From positions 248,001 through 312,000 of the forward strand of contig CAZQQU010000001.1 of assembly GCA_964595625.1 (NCBI GenBank): a stretch of 64,000 bases of DNA. The letters run 5' to 3'. Below, piece after piece: positions 8,627-16,577 of this stretch. A program made the position numbers and the translations under genes. The stretch's first letter is position 1. Each line of letters opens with the position of its first letter. The DNA comes from CAZQQU01 sp964595625 (GTDB taxonomy: Bacteria > Bacteroidota > Bacteroidia > Flavobacteriales > Flavobacteriaceae). Below the pieces are notes generated by a model. The model had not been told where the DNA came from. It saw only the letters and a list, made by a program, of their open reading frames with translations, and did no database searches.

Positions 8627-9046
8627 ATGAAAAAAAATGTTCCCGTCAAAAAAATTATGACCACTCAAGTAGTAAAGCTCAATTTAAATGACGAGTTGTC
8701 CAAAGCAGAAATGCTTTTTAAGAAACACAGGATCAGACACATACCGGTAGTCGCTGGCAATCAAATAATCGGTATGTTAAGTTTGACAGATTTATTGCGA
8801 ATATCGTTTGTAGACTCGGCTTTTGAAGATGATGAAACTATAGATACGGTGGTTTATGATATGTTTACCCTAAGCCAGGTTATGACTAAAAACGTAGAGA
8901 GTATTTCGGAGGATACAACTATTAAAGAGGCCGCTGAAATATTGGCTAACCGAGAATTTCACGCTTTACCGGTAACCAAAAATAACGAATTAGTGGGAAT
9001 GCTAACCACTACTGATTTGATTAAATATTTATTAGAACAATATTAA
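8627..9046 (+). CDS. Stand-alone tandem CBS-domain protein
   Basis: A 139-residue cytoplasmic protein made of two CBS motifs: about 5-70 (VKKIMTTQVVKL, then HIPVVAGNQIIGMLSLTDLL) and about 80-138 (LSQVMTKNVESI, then HALPVTKNNELVGMLTTTDLI). Such Bateman modules usually bind adenine nucleotides and act as energy sensors, but no partner domain is fused here. It is monocistronic, followed by a strong terminator. The ligand and target are unknown. Confidence 0.85.
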   Translation: MKKNVPVKKIMTTQVVKLNLNDELSKAEMLFKKHRIRHIPVVAGNQIIGMLSLTDLLRISFVDSAFEDDETIDTVVYDMFTLSQVMTKNVESISEDTTIKEAAEILANREFHALPVTKNNELVGMLTTTDLIKYLLEQY

Positions 9047-9073
9047 AAATTGCATTCGTTGAACAGACCCTTT

Positions 9074-9105
9074 AAAAAATCCCGTTTATTTCGGGATTTT
9101 TTTTT
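9074..9105 (+). terminator. Terminator after the CBS gene
   Basis: The stem AAAAAATCCCG/CGGGATTTTTT with a 7-nt loop is followed by a further T-run. Confidence 0.88.
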
Positions 9106-9139
9106 CGTACATTTATATCAGAATTAAAAAACTCCAGAA

Positions 9140-10009
9140 ATGTCAAATTTAGGGATGGTTATTGAAGAGAGAAGCCGGGATATTGGCGACTTTATGGTAG
9201 GTCGTTTATTACCGTTTCGCTCCAAAAGGATGGTCGGACCGTTCATTTTTATTGATCATATGGGCCCGGTCGAATTAGACCATGGACATTATATGGATAT
9301 AGACAGACATCCACATATTGGTCTTTCGACATTAACTTTTATGCTCGAAGGCGAAATTATGCATCGAGATAGTTTGGGTACGGTACAACGAATTTCTCCG
9401 GGATCGGTGAATTGGATGGTAGCCGGTAGGGGAGTCACCCATACTGAAAGAACTCCGGAAGATCTGAGAAATCAAAATTTTACAGCCCATGGCTACCAAA
9501 TATGGGTTGCCTTACCCAAAGAACTGGAAGATATTGAACCTGAATTTTATCATTATGATGCCTCTGAGTTGCCCCAATGGCAAGATAAAACGGCTCATTT
9601 TAAACTAGTTGCTGGAGAAGGTTATGGAAAAAAATCTCCGGTGGCTGTACATTCCGAATTATTTATGGTAGAAATAAAAAATTCAGATTATTATTCTTTA
9701 GATATTGCAGAGAATCTAAAAGGAGAAGTGGGAATTTGTATAGTTTCGGGTAGGATAGAGGCCTGCGGACAACAGATTGAAGCAGGTAATATGTTAGTTT
9801 CCAAAACAGAAGATACTTGTAAACTTAGTATGCATCCCAACACCCATTTGCTACTTTTTGGCGGTAAGCCTTTTGCCGAAGAACGCTTTATTTATTGGAA
9901 TTTTGTTTCGCATAGCAAAGAAAAAATTGAACAAGCAAAAACGAATTGGAAAAAGGATCTTTTTCCTAAAATAAAAGGAGATAATACTTATGTTAACATG
10001 CCTGAATAA
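9140..10009 (+). CDS. Pirin family protein
   Basis: A 289-residue bicupin. The N-terminal cupin contains the metal-site segment DRHPHIGLSTLTFMLEGE (about 52-69) and RISPGSVNWMVAGRGVTHTER (about 84-104), the two Pirin signature blocks holding His and Glu iron ligands. The second cupin (about 175-265) is degenerate, as is usual. Bacterial pirins have been reported as quercetin dioxygenases or as modulators of metabolic enzymes; the role here is not determinable. Its 3' end overlaps the next small gene by 20 bp. Confidence 0.9.
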   Translation: MSNLGMVIEERSRDIGDFMVGRLLPFRSKRMVGPFIFIDHMGPVELDHGHYMDIDRHPHIGLSTLTFMLEGEIMHRDSLGTVQRISPGSVNWMVAGRGVTHTERTPEDLRNQNFTAHGYQIWVALPKELEDIEPEFYHYDASELPQWQDKTAHFKLVAGEGYGKKSPVAVHSELFMVEIKNSDYYSLDIAENLKGEVGICIVSGRIEACGQQIEAGNMLVSKTEDTCKLSMHPNTHLLLFGGKPFAEERFIYWNFVSHSKEKIEQAKTNWKKDLFPKIKGDNTYVNMPE

Positions 10010-10253
10010 ATATAACCTGGTCACAGCTGCACTTCTATTACACACTGTAGTATCTATTGCTCAAAGGGCTACCCACGCCATTGATGACAGTAGTAATACA
10101 CCGCTGGACTTATCCAACCCGTTTGAAGTAATAGTTTTTATTGTACTACCCATAATCATCCTTATTTTGTATGGGTTATACAGAAAGAAAATCAAAGAAG
10201 AAAAACAGAAGAATCAATCGGTTGACAAAAGCAAGCAGAATCAAAATAAATAA
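9990..10253 (+). CDS. Small single-pass membrane protein
   Basis: An 87-residue protein with an N-terminal hydrophobic signal-like segment (about 10-25, ending SIAQ), a short polar stretch with PLDLSNPFEV, a transmembrane helix VIVFIVLPIIILILYGLY (about 47-64) and a highly charged Lys/Glu/Gln tail. It probably sits in the inner membrane with the tail inside. Similar small proteins are common in Flavobacteriia, and I recall some carrying enzyme names, such as adenylosuccinate synthetase, that nothing here supports. It overlaps the pirin gene by 20 bp and is probably co-transcribed. Confidence 0.65.
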   Translation: MLTCLNKYNLVTAALLLHTVVSIAQRATHAIDDSSNTPLDLSNPFEVIVFIVLPIIILILYGLYRKKIKEEKQKNQSVDKSKQNQNK

Positions 10254-10297
10254 GCAAAACGCCCAGTTCTATTAGATTCCTTTTGTTATTGAAATTA

Positions 10298-10358
10298 AAA
10301 GAGACTGTCTACAATCAGCAGGGATAGACACCTAACTCAATTTGTAAACAGTCTCTTT
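10298..10358. terminator. Long-looped inverted repeat between convergent genes
   Basis: The arms AAAGAGACTGT (10298-10308) and ACAGTCTCTTT (10348-10358) are perfect complements separated by 39 nt. It lies between the converging membrane-protein and OmpA genes. A bidirectional terminator is likely, although the loop is unusually long. Confidence 0.5.
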
Positions 10359-10378
10359 GGTGGGATGTTTATAGTTTC

Positions 10379-11215
10379 TTATTTAGAAGCCATTTCAGAA
10401 TCTAATAAGGCAAAAAACTTATCCAAATCCGGAATCAAAACAATCCGAGTTCTTCGATTTTTGGCCATATTATCTTTAGAATCATTGGCTACTAAAGGAA
10501 TGGAACTACCTCTTCCGGCTGCAATTAACCGAGCAGAATCCACTCCATATTTATTTTCTAAAATTCGAACGATAGAAGTCGCACGTTTAACACTTAAATC
10601 CCAGTTGTCTTCTAAAACTTCGGTTTTAATGCTTCGCGAATCGGTGTGACCTTCAACCATCACTTCCAAACTGGGTTCTGAATTGATTACTTCAGCCAAT
10701 TTTTGCAAAAGCGGATCGGCTTTAGTACTTACGCGATAGCTACCGGTATTGAACAGCAATTTATCCGAGATAGAAATCATCACTACTGTTTTGTCGATAT
10801 CAATTTGAATATCTTCACTGTTTTCGTCTTCTGTAATGGATTTTTTAAGATTATACGAAACGGCTACATTAATTGAATCTTCTAAAGTAGTAGCTCCTTC
10901 TAATAATGCCGGATCTACCTGAGCGAGTGTATTCCGCATGTTTTCTTTAGTCTTTTGATTCATCAAAGCAATGTCGTTTAATTCATACTTAGCATCATTA
11001 GTCTCTTGTAAGGAACTAATTTTTGCATTGTATTCTGCCACACGGGCTTCGATTCGCGCAAAACGCTCTTCGAGTTCTTGTTTTTCTACAGCTGTTTTCT
11101 GAAGAGTAGATTGAGTGTTAGACAATTGCTCTTCGAGAGCAACATACTTTTTCTTTGATACACAGGACAAAAAAAGTCCTGGGCCAAGTATGGCCACAAT
11201 TAACATTTTTTTCAT
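10379..11215 (-). CDS. OmpA-family lipoprotein
   Basis: A 278-residue outer-membrane-anchored lipoprotein that probably tethers the envelope to peptidoglycan. The signal MKKMLIVAILGPGLFLSC ends in a lipobox with the lipid-carrying Cys at 18. A coiled-coil region follows (about 25-85, heptad-like EEQLSNTQSTLQKTAVEKQE). A C-terminal OmpA/Pal domain (about 140-265) contains LLFNTGSYRV, VEGHTDSRSI, NWDLSVKRA and NRRTRIVL, the peptidoglycan-binding residues of the family. I chose the ATG at 11215; an upstream TTG at 11224 is not needed. It is monocistronic. Confidence 0.9.
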   Translation of the reverse strand: MKKMLIVAILGPGLFLSCVSKKKYVALEEQLSNTQSTLQKTAVEKQELEERFARIEARVAEYNAKISSLQETNDAKYELNDIALMNQKTKENMRNTLAQVDPALLEGATTLEDSINVAVSYNLKKSITEDENSEDIQIDIDKTVVMISISDKLLFNTGSYRVSTKADPLLQKLAEVINSEPSLEVMVEGHTDSRSIKTEVLEDNWDLSVKRATSIVRILENKYGVDSARLIAAGRGSSIPLVANDSKDNMAKNRRTRIVLIPDLDKFFALLDSEMASK

Positions 11216-11351
11216 TGATAGCAATTTTAGGTTAGTGTTTAATTCAAATTTAAAACATTTGAATCCATCAAAAATAAGAGAAAATGATTTTTATAAAAAA
11301 AAGCGAAGTGAAATTAACAAGAATTTAATACCGCCCTTAGGAATGTCCTAT

Positions 11352-11531
11352 TTATCGAGCAATAAAATGAGAGCGAAACAAATGTAGCTGACTCAACACC
11401 TTATGCGCTTCAAAATAACAGATATCACTTAAGCTATCATCGGTTTGCCGAAGATTATAAGCCCGTTCTAAAAGTCTTTTATAGCGCTTTTCAAGCAAGC
11501 GTTCGTTAATATTACTTCGTAAAGTACCCAT
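11352..11531 (-). CDS. Small Lacal_2735-like protein (59 aa)
   Basis: An ATG at 11531-11529 opens a 59-codon frame ending in TAA at 11354-11352. The core EKRYKRLLERAYNLRQTDDSLSD plus YFEAHKVLSQL closely resembles the Lacal_2735 family of Flavobacteriia, in which KYxxLLxEAxxLSxTxRxxSDxKxAEAxxVL is typical (from memory of the family). It is charged and helical with no membrane segment. Its function is unknown. The rest of the 11216-11746 gap is AT-rich with nothing else recognised. Confidence 0.7.
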   Translation of the reverse strand: MGTLRSNINERLLEKRYKRLLERAYNLRQTDDSLSDICYFEAHKVLSQLHLFRSHFIAR

Positions 11532-11746
11532 GAGTAATATTTCAAATTGAATTATAAATATAAATATCAGCTTTTTTTTTGAAATAAAAAAATTTTAACA
11601 ATAAAATAATTACTTCATAGTTTTGTCTATTTGTTATTTAAAAATCTATAAAATTTCAGATATTTTTTTCCATTTTAACTTTATTTAAGCAAAATAGTGT
11701 CACTTTAGTGGGTATATTCGCACCTAATTTATTCTTTCCATTAGTC

Positions 11747-12175
11747 ATGCCCAAACAAATGTATTCTTCTACGAGTCGTTTTTTAAATACCGATACAGGA
11801 TTATTAATATTGCGTATTTCGGCCAGTCTATTAATGATTGTCGGACATGGTTTGCCCAAAATCAACCTGTTGTTTTCTGAAAACGCCTCCCAATTTGCCG
11901 ATCCTATTGGAATGGGAGCCGTTCCCTCATTGATTTTAGCCGTCATTACTGAAATTGTATGTTCGGTGTTAATTATAGTAGGGTGGAAGACCCGTTGGGC
12001 AACAATACCGCTTATAATCACTATGTTTGTTGCTCATTTTATAATCCATGCCGAGGATGCATTTCGGGTTAAAGAGTTATCTTTAGTGTATCTTTTTATA
12101 TTTTTGGTACTATTATTTACCGGAAGTGGACGATATTCTTTGGACCACTTTTTGCGGAGTAAAACTCAAAAATAA
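11747..12175 (+). CDS. DoxX family membrane protein
   Basis: About 142 residues from the ATG at 11747, with four predicted transmembrane helices: around LILRISASLLMIVGHGLPK, IGMGAVPSLILAVITEIVCSVLIIVGW, WATIPLIITMFVAHFIIHA and LSLVYLFIFLVLLFTGSG. The GHG-x-PK element and the third-helix HF fit the DoxX/DoxD fold. A GTG at 11708 in frame would add 13 residues, but the ATG is preferred because the family begins just before the first helix. The function is uncertain (DoxX proteins have been linked to redox and thiosulfate metabolism). The next gene starts 5 bp downstream. Confidence 0.8.
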   Translation: MPKQMYSSTSRFLNTDTGLLILRISASLLMIVGHGLPKINLLFSENASQFADPIGMGAVPSLILAVITEIVCSVLIIVGWKTRWATIPLIITMFVAHFIIHAEDAFRVKELSLVYLFIFLVLLFTGSGRYSLDHFLRSKTQK

Positions 12176-12180
12176 TACGT

Positions 12181-12831
12181 ATGAAACATGTTTTTTTAAT
12201 TATTTGCTCGATTTTTCTAGGGATCACCGTTTACGGTCAAATAGAAAATCCCTCGGGGAGTGGTTTTCCCATAAACGCAGTGGATAGTAAAACGACCAAT
12301 AATTCTATTATTTTAGGTGAAAACAAAGGTTTATCCAACACTAAAAGTTACCTTAATAGTACTCCTCAAACGGAAACTGTAGAAAAAAAGGAAGAAAATA
12401 AGTGGGATATGACTACCGACCATGGTTTGTTGACTAAAAAATTTGAATACAAACCCAGTTGGTTAACCAAAGATAAAGAAATATTAGAAGCTTACCGCAA
12501 AGATCAAAACTTAGGGGTTTTTAGTACGGAAAGCAAAACAGTAGAAATTTTGTGTCGGGATAACCAATATGTGGATGGTGATAAAGTACGCATAATGGTG
12601 AATGATAAAGTAATTGTACATACCATACATTTGCGCGAAGATTTTCAAGTATTTGAAATTGATTTAGAGCCAGGAAATAATTTAATTCAGTTTCAAGCTT
12701 TAAATCAAGGCAGTTCCGGACCCAATACAGCACATTTTAAGGTGTATGACAAAAACGGTCTGGTGACAGAAAGCGAGTGGAATCTTCTCACAGGTTCCAA
12801 GGGAAATTTGGTGATTCTTCAAGAACCGTAA
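12181..12831 (+). CDS. Exported hypothetical protein
   Basis: A 216-residue protein with a clear signal peptide (MKHVFLIICSIFLGITVYGQ). The mature part is Asn/Ser/Thr-rich at first, then from about 110 a compact strand-rich domain (VEILCRDNQYVDGDKVRIMVNDKVIVHTIHL, then FEIDLEPGNNLIQFQALNQGSSGPNTAHF) with the feel of an immunoglobulin-like or jelly-roll fold. I recognise similar exported proteins in Flavobacteriia but no function. It lies 5 bp after the DoxX gene, so the pair is probably one transcript. Confidence 0.7.
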   Translation: MKHVFLIICSIFLGITVYGQIENPSGSGFPINAVDSKTTNNSIILGENKGLSNTKSYLNSTPQTETVEKKEENKWDMTTDHGLLTKKFEYKPSWLTKDKEILEAYRKDQNLGVFSTESKTVEILCRDNQYVDGDKVRIMVNDKVIVHTIHLREDFQVFEIDLEPGNNLIQFQALNQGSSGPNTAHFKVYDKNGLVTESEWNLLTGSKGNLVILQEP

Positions 12832-12915
12832 ATATTTTTTTGGGTAATTTACTACCTTTTGACAGTACTTAAGTTTTAATTTCTACTCAAGAACACCGTA
12901 ACAAGGAGAGTTTTG

Positions 12916-12947
<32 letters not shown>

Positions 12948-12982
12948 TTCAAATGCTTCAAGGTTTATTTTTTAGCGGTATC

Positions 12983-13055
12983 AGCATTTACTCACGCTGT
13001 TTTATTGTTTTTTAAAGGTGTTTGTTCGTGAATACTTCCGTATTTGAAGGCTATA
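12983..13055 (+). repeat. Copy 1 of an imperfect direct repeat (about 70 bp)
   Basis: It begins AGCATTTACTCACGCTG and runs through a T-rich tract, TTTTTTAAAGGTG, CGTGAATACTT and GTATTTGAA to CTATAA. It is repeated at 13107-13176 with small indels. The 470-bp gap 12832-13305 otherwise holds only a hairpin near 13210. Confidence 0.8.
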
Positions 13056-13106
13056 ATAATATTATGTAAAATATTAGATTCTCCTTCGATTGAACGTTTT
13101 GGGCTA

Positions 13107-13176
13107 AGCATTTACTCACGCTGTTTTTATTTGTTTTTTAAAGGTGTTCGTGAATACTTTGTATTTGAAACTATAA
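13107..13176 (+). repeat. Copy 2 of the imperfect direct repeat
   Basis: The second copy of the unit starting at 12983, offset by 124 bp. It shares the AGCATTTACTCACGCTG start and the CGTGAATACTT and GTATTTGAA end. There are only two copies, so it is not an array. It probably marks a duplicated intergenic segment at the edge of the accessory island. Confidence 0.8.
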
Positions 13177-13208
13177 CCTGCCTGCCTGACGGCAAAGGCA
13201 GACGACAA

Positions 13209-13246
13209 GAGCTTAAAATTTCTCTGCGAGAAAATTTCTAAGCCCT
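13209..13246. repeat. Imperfect palindrome at the island edge
   Basis: GAGCTTAAAATTTCTC pairs imperfectly with GAGAAAATTTCTAAGCCC across a TGC loop. Just before it (about 13177-13202) is a CCTGCCTGACGGCAAAGGCAG palindrome-like stretch. Both resemble REP-like palindromes common in Bacteroidota intergenic DNA. Confidence 0.5.
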
Positions 13247-13305
13247 TGCTCGTTTTCTGCTTCTGTTGAATGTTAGCTTGCGATTTTTCTTTAATGACAT
13301 TATTT

Positions 13306-14298
13306 TCATTTAATTATGAAAACAGTTAATTCATCATCAATTGATATTTCATTATAATTATCTTTAAGGTTGTTTATTTCTTCTTCTAAATATACCGGAT
13401 AAAATGTTTGAACCCTATAAATTTGTACATTTCCTTTTCCTTTTACTTGCTTAAACCTCTTTTGAATCCAAAGTTTATAGACTACATTTTTAAATCTAAA
13501 ATTTATGCTTTCAGTTTTATTTATATCAATCAGATTTAAACTGTCTATTTTTATTAAAATATTCTTTAAATCAATATGTAGTTCCGTTGGATAAAAATGG
13601 TCATAGTGATATGTTTTTTCAGAATTATCTTTTATTGGTTCGGCATAATGTCTACTAACAATATGAACCAACGAATAAATATTGAATTCAATAATTTCAT
13701 TTGAAAATGGGATTTCAAAATCTTTACTATCATTATTTTCAATTATGGATTTAACAAGTAAATAAATGAATTTTGATTGTAAAATAATTTTGTCTTTTTT
13801 TAGTCTATAATCGTTTTTTTGCTTTTTAAATATTCTATTTAATCTTGAATATTTAGAATCTAATTTTTTTAAATCTCTCCTTGTTTCAATGGACAGTTCT
13901 TGTAAGATTTGGTCTTGATGGTTTTCTATCTCAATCTGTTTATGCCATTGGTCTGATATAACCATAAGGTTTCTAAAGTCTCTGATTTTTTCTTGCTCTG
14001 TTACTTCTCTGAATTTCCCCTTTTGAGTTTTATAGAAAGGTCCAGAAAGATTGTTATAAAAATATGTTAGGTATAGCTCTTTAAAAGTGAAATCATCGCA
14101 AGCCTTAAAATTTGCAGGGTTTCCATCGTCAAGGTCAGACAGTTTCAAACAAGTACAAAGAAAATCTTTTTCTCTCTCTAATAATGTTTCATTTTTTAAT
14201 GCTCTATCTCTTAAGTCTTCAAAAATTTTCCTTGTTCTGATTTGTTCTTCTTCTGACCCATTTTTAAAATCAAGTTCTTCAAGTTTGTAATGTTTCAT
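13306..14298 (-). CDS. Hypothetical protein, unrecognised (330 aa)
   Basis: Starting at the ATG at 14298 (MKHYKLEELDFKNG) this is a soluble, charged protein of 330 residues. An upstream in-frame extension to 14385 exists but is Lys/Arg junk and unlikely. The N-terminal third is helical and acidic. The middle is a Lys-rich helical stretch (about 140-190, LKKLDSKYSRLNRIFKKQKN). The last third has alternating strands (FRFKNVVYKLWIQKRFKQV, then NVQIYRVQTFYPVYLEEEI). I see no catalytic motif, signal or membrane segment. It is the last gene of a minus-strand accessory cluster containing a CBASS-like operon, so a defence role is possible but unproven. Confidence 0.6.
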   Translation of the reverse strand: MKHYKLEELDFKNGSEEEQIRTRKIFEDLRDRALKNETLLEREKDFLCTCLKLSDLDDGNPANFKACDDFTFKELYLTYFYNNLSGPFYKTQKGKFREVTEQEKIRDFRNLMVISDQWHKQIEIENHQDQILQELSIETRRDLKKLDSKYSRLNRIFKKQKNDYRLKKDKIILQSKFIYLLVKSIIENNDSKDFEIPFSNEIIEFNIYSLVHIVSRHYAEPIKDNSEKTYHYDHFYPTELHIDLKNILIKIDSLNLIDINKTESINFRFKNVVYKLWIQKRFKQVKGKGNVQIYRVQTFYPVYLEEEINNLKDNYNEISIDDELTVFIIK

Positions 14299-14592
14299 CT
14301 TAAATTTGTATTTATTTTGATATATAACAAAATTGGAAATCATCATTGTTCTCTTTTTCTTTTGTCTTGATACAAAAAGAAACAAAAAATCAAGGCTGCA
14401 GAAAACTTTGGAAACAATGTACGGGTCGGTCGCTATATTTTAGGAACGTTTATAGCTTATTTTGACCGCTTTGAACTAGGTTGCTTATTTTTATCTCTAA
14501 AGAACCTTTATAGATAGCCCCCTAAAATATTTAACGCTCTCTCCCCTATTGTTTTAACCAAAGTTTTCTGAGGCCGTTTTGCAATAGTGCAA

Positions 14593-14874
14593 TTATATAA
14601 TAGAAGTTTGAAGAATATAATCCCGGATGGTTTTTATACATTTGTCAAGATTCTTTTCAACCTCTTTTTCCCAAAAACGAAAAACTTTCCAACCTAATCT
14701 TTCTAACTCTTCATTGTTTTTCCTGTCTCTTTCCATATTCCTTTCTATTTTCGGAATCCAATAATCTCTATTTGATTTTATTTTTTGCTTCTTTTCAAGC
14801 CAATTATATCCGTGCCAAAATTCCCCATCCACAAATATTGCAATTTTATGCTTCCTTATTAATTGGATTAACAA
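14593..14874 (-). pseudogene. Vsr-like endonuclease, N-terminally truncated remnant
   Basis: The frame encodes IAIFVDGEFWHGYNW, then KKIKSNRDYWIPKIERNMERD and LGWKVFRFWEKEVEK, which is the C-terminal two thirds of the Vsr/DUF559 mismatch endonuclease fold. The FVDGxFWHG and RDYWxxKIxRNxxRD motifs are characteristic. The N-terminal third, with the usual MSxIRSKxTKPE start and first active-site Asp, is missing: upstream in frame there are only about a dozen hydrophobic codons before a stop near 14896, and the only start is a TTG. It is probably a broken gene. No cognate cytosine methyltransferase is nearby. Confidence 0.7.
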
Positions 14875-14995
14875 AAGTCTAAAAATAAAAACTACTCATT
14901 TATTGCTCTCCTACCTTTCTCATAATATATGTAGAAAATATAAAATGTGTGTTATTGAACAAAGAAAGACTGTCTAATAATAACCTTTCCTTTTT

Positions 14996-15436
14996 TCAGT
15001 GTTTTATTTCTCTCCCCAACCAAACACCATATTTTTTCCATTGTTCATAAAAAACAATCCACTCACTAACCCAAGGTATCATTTTGTATAATGGAATTGT
15101 CTTTAATACTGGTTTATCTATAATTGGATGATATAAGCATAGCGATAAATCCCTATATAGATGAATTTTATTATTGTATTTTATAGTTGAATCATCTATA
15201 TAAATTCTGTCGTACCTATAGTGATAGAAAGGAGAATATGAGAGTAAGATTTTATATTTCTTACTCCCGATATTCAATATTCCTTTTCCGATTAAGGATT
15301 TATTTTTAATGTCTATTTCTAATTTAATCCAATCAAAATATTTTTCAACAAAATATTTTTCAAGAATTAGAAATAAATACCAATTTTTCCTTTGTTCAGT
15401 CTTAATATTCGCCTCCAAAATTGTGATGAGGTTCAT
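14996..15436 (-). CDS. E2-like conjugating enzyme of a type II-short CBASS system
   Basis: A 146-residue cytoplasmic protein matching the prokaryotic E2 (UBC-like) fold found beside CD-NTases. The diagnostic block is IHLYRDLSLCLYHP (91-104), with the presumed catalytic Cys100 in an LCLY-P context, followed by MIPWVSEWIVFYEQWKKYGVWLG (119-141) and a terminal His146, as in the family pattern HLYxxxxLCLYxP, then PWxxEWLxxYExWxxTGxWxGxxxH. In CBASS operons lacking an E1, such E2 proteins form a thioester or conjugate with the CD-NTase C-terminus and tune its activity. It overlaps the CD-NTase gene by 35 bp, implying translational coupling. The assignment rests on motifs only. Confidence 0.8.
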   Translation of the reverse strand: MNLITILEANIKTEQRKNWYLFLILEKYFVEKYFDWIKLEIDIKNKSLIGKGILNIGSKKYKILLSYSPFYHYRYDRIYIDDSTIKYNNKIHLYRDLSLCLYHPIIDKPVLKTIPLYKMIPWVSEWIVFYEQWKKYGVWLGREIKH

Positions 15437-16577
15437 TTATAACTCCCTGATTAACATTAATATTCCCTTTCGTATTTGTATAAGCATTCCCACCCACAAT
15501 TAACCCGCTTGATTTAGCAAATATGTCATTTGTAGATTTTGAAAATGTTTTAAATTGTTCATTCAATGATTTTTTATATACACCTTCTCCAAAAAGTTTT
15601 ATATAATCATCTTTGCCAGCTTCGAACGAAGTTTTAAGATTTTGCCATTTTGTATAAAAATCAGCAATGAAGTTGTAAAAACTTTGGTAATGAGCATTTG
15701 TCCAGGAATCTGTAAAATCTTCATCCGAATTAACTGGATTTATTACTTTAAATTTATGGCCGTTATTAATACTGCTTAAATAGTTTTCTTTTATTCTTCT
15801 TGCAACATTGTCTATTGTTTCAAAAATTGAACTTTCTTGTTGATAGAACCTTGCAACTAAAGTTGTAATCACTATACTCGATACAGCATAATCTTTATCC
15901 TGAAAATAAATATCTCTATATCTCTTGAACAATTGGACAGCTCTTTGTAAAGGGGTTTTTAAATATAATTCTTCTGGTAGAGGTTCTGTTTCTACTTTCG
16001 CTTCAAGTAAAATTTCAGAATACTCTCTCAGCATTGGTTGTCTTACTGAATGTGCAATATCTAAAAACCACTTAGCATAACCTTTAGGATTTCCCGAAGA
16101 CCAATTTTTTAATGTTTTTTCAGGTATGCATATATTTTCTTTATCATGGGTATTAGGCATACAGGCAGGAAGAATATCCATATGGAAATCACTTTTATAA
16201 TTTAGCCTGACACATCTTTTCTTTTTCTCTATTATAGTTTTGTAATAACTATCTTTTTCTAACGCTTTCACTAAAGCATTATAAACCTGCTCAGGAGAAT
16301 GATTATAATAAGCATCATAAATATGTAATACTGTGTCTAAATCAAAATCTTCTTTGTTTATTGGTTTTACTGTTGTTCCAATACGTTTTGACCCTTGTGC
16401 ATAAACCTCAATCTCTAAATTATTGAAAAAGTCATCATCGTTTTCCAAAACATCTGCTACCGCATTGTATGCTGTTTCCATTCTTTCCAGCCTTGTTTTA
16501 TCAAGCTGTAACTCTTGTGCGATTCTCGCTAATAGTTCTTCTCTTTGAAGAACATAATCTTTAAAAATATCTATCAT
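15402..16577 (-). CDS. CD-NTase (cGAS/DncV-like nucleotidyltransferase), CBASS
   Basis: A 391-residue cytoplasmic enzyme expected to make a cyclic oligonucleotide alarm signal upon phage infection. The polymerase-beta-type core is visible: QGSKRIGTTV (61-70, the GS motif at 62-63), DFDLDTV (77-83, catalytic Asp79 and Asp81) and FHMDILPAC (131-139, third Asp134). A helical OAS-type C-terminal domain follows. The C-terminus ends NFGGEY, placing a Gly-Gly near the tail next to an E2 gene. The start overlaps the NUDIX stop by 4 bp and the end overlaps the E2 start. The clade and the nucleotide product cannot be assigned by eye. Confidence 0.88.
   Translation of the reverse strand: MIDIFKDYVLQREELLARIAQELQLDKTRLERMETAYNAVADVLENDDDFFNNLEIEVYAQGSKRIGTTVKPINKEDFDLDTVLHIYDAYYNHSPEQVYNALVKALEKDSYYKTIIEKKKRCVRLNYKSDFHMDILPACMPNTHDKENICIPEKTLKNWSSGNPKGYAKWFLDIAHSVRQPMLREYSEILLEAKVETEPLPEELYLKTPLQRAVQLFKRYRDIYFQDKDYAVSSIVITTLVARFYQQESSIFETIDNVARRIKENYLSSINNGHKFKVINPVNSDEDFTDSWTNAHYQSFYNFIADFYTKWQNLKTSFEAGKDDYIKLFGEGVYKKSLNEQFKTFSKSTNDIFAKSSGLIVGGNAYTNTKGNINVNQGVINEPHHNFGGEY

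Noticed and set aside
12983..13176. Two direct repeats as a possible attachment-site pair or CRISPR remnant
   Set aside because: Only two copies, imperfect, 124 bp apart in a gene-free gap, with no integrase or cas gene.
14593..14874. Intact Vsr endonuclease
   Set aside because: Only a TTG could start it and the N-terminal third with the first active-site region is missing; upstream in-frame codons do not restore it.
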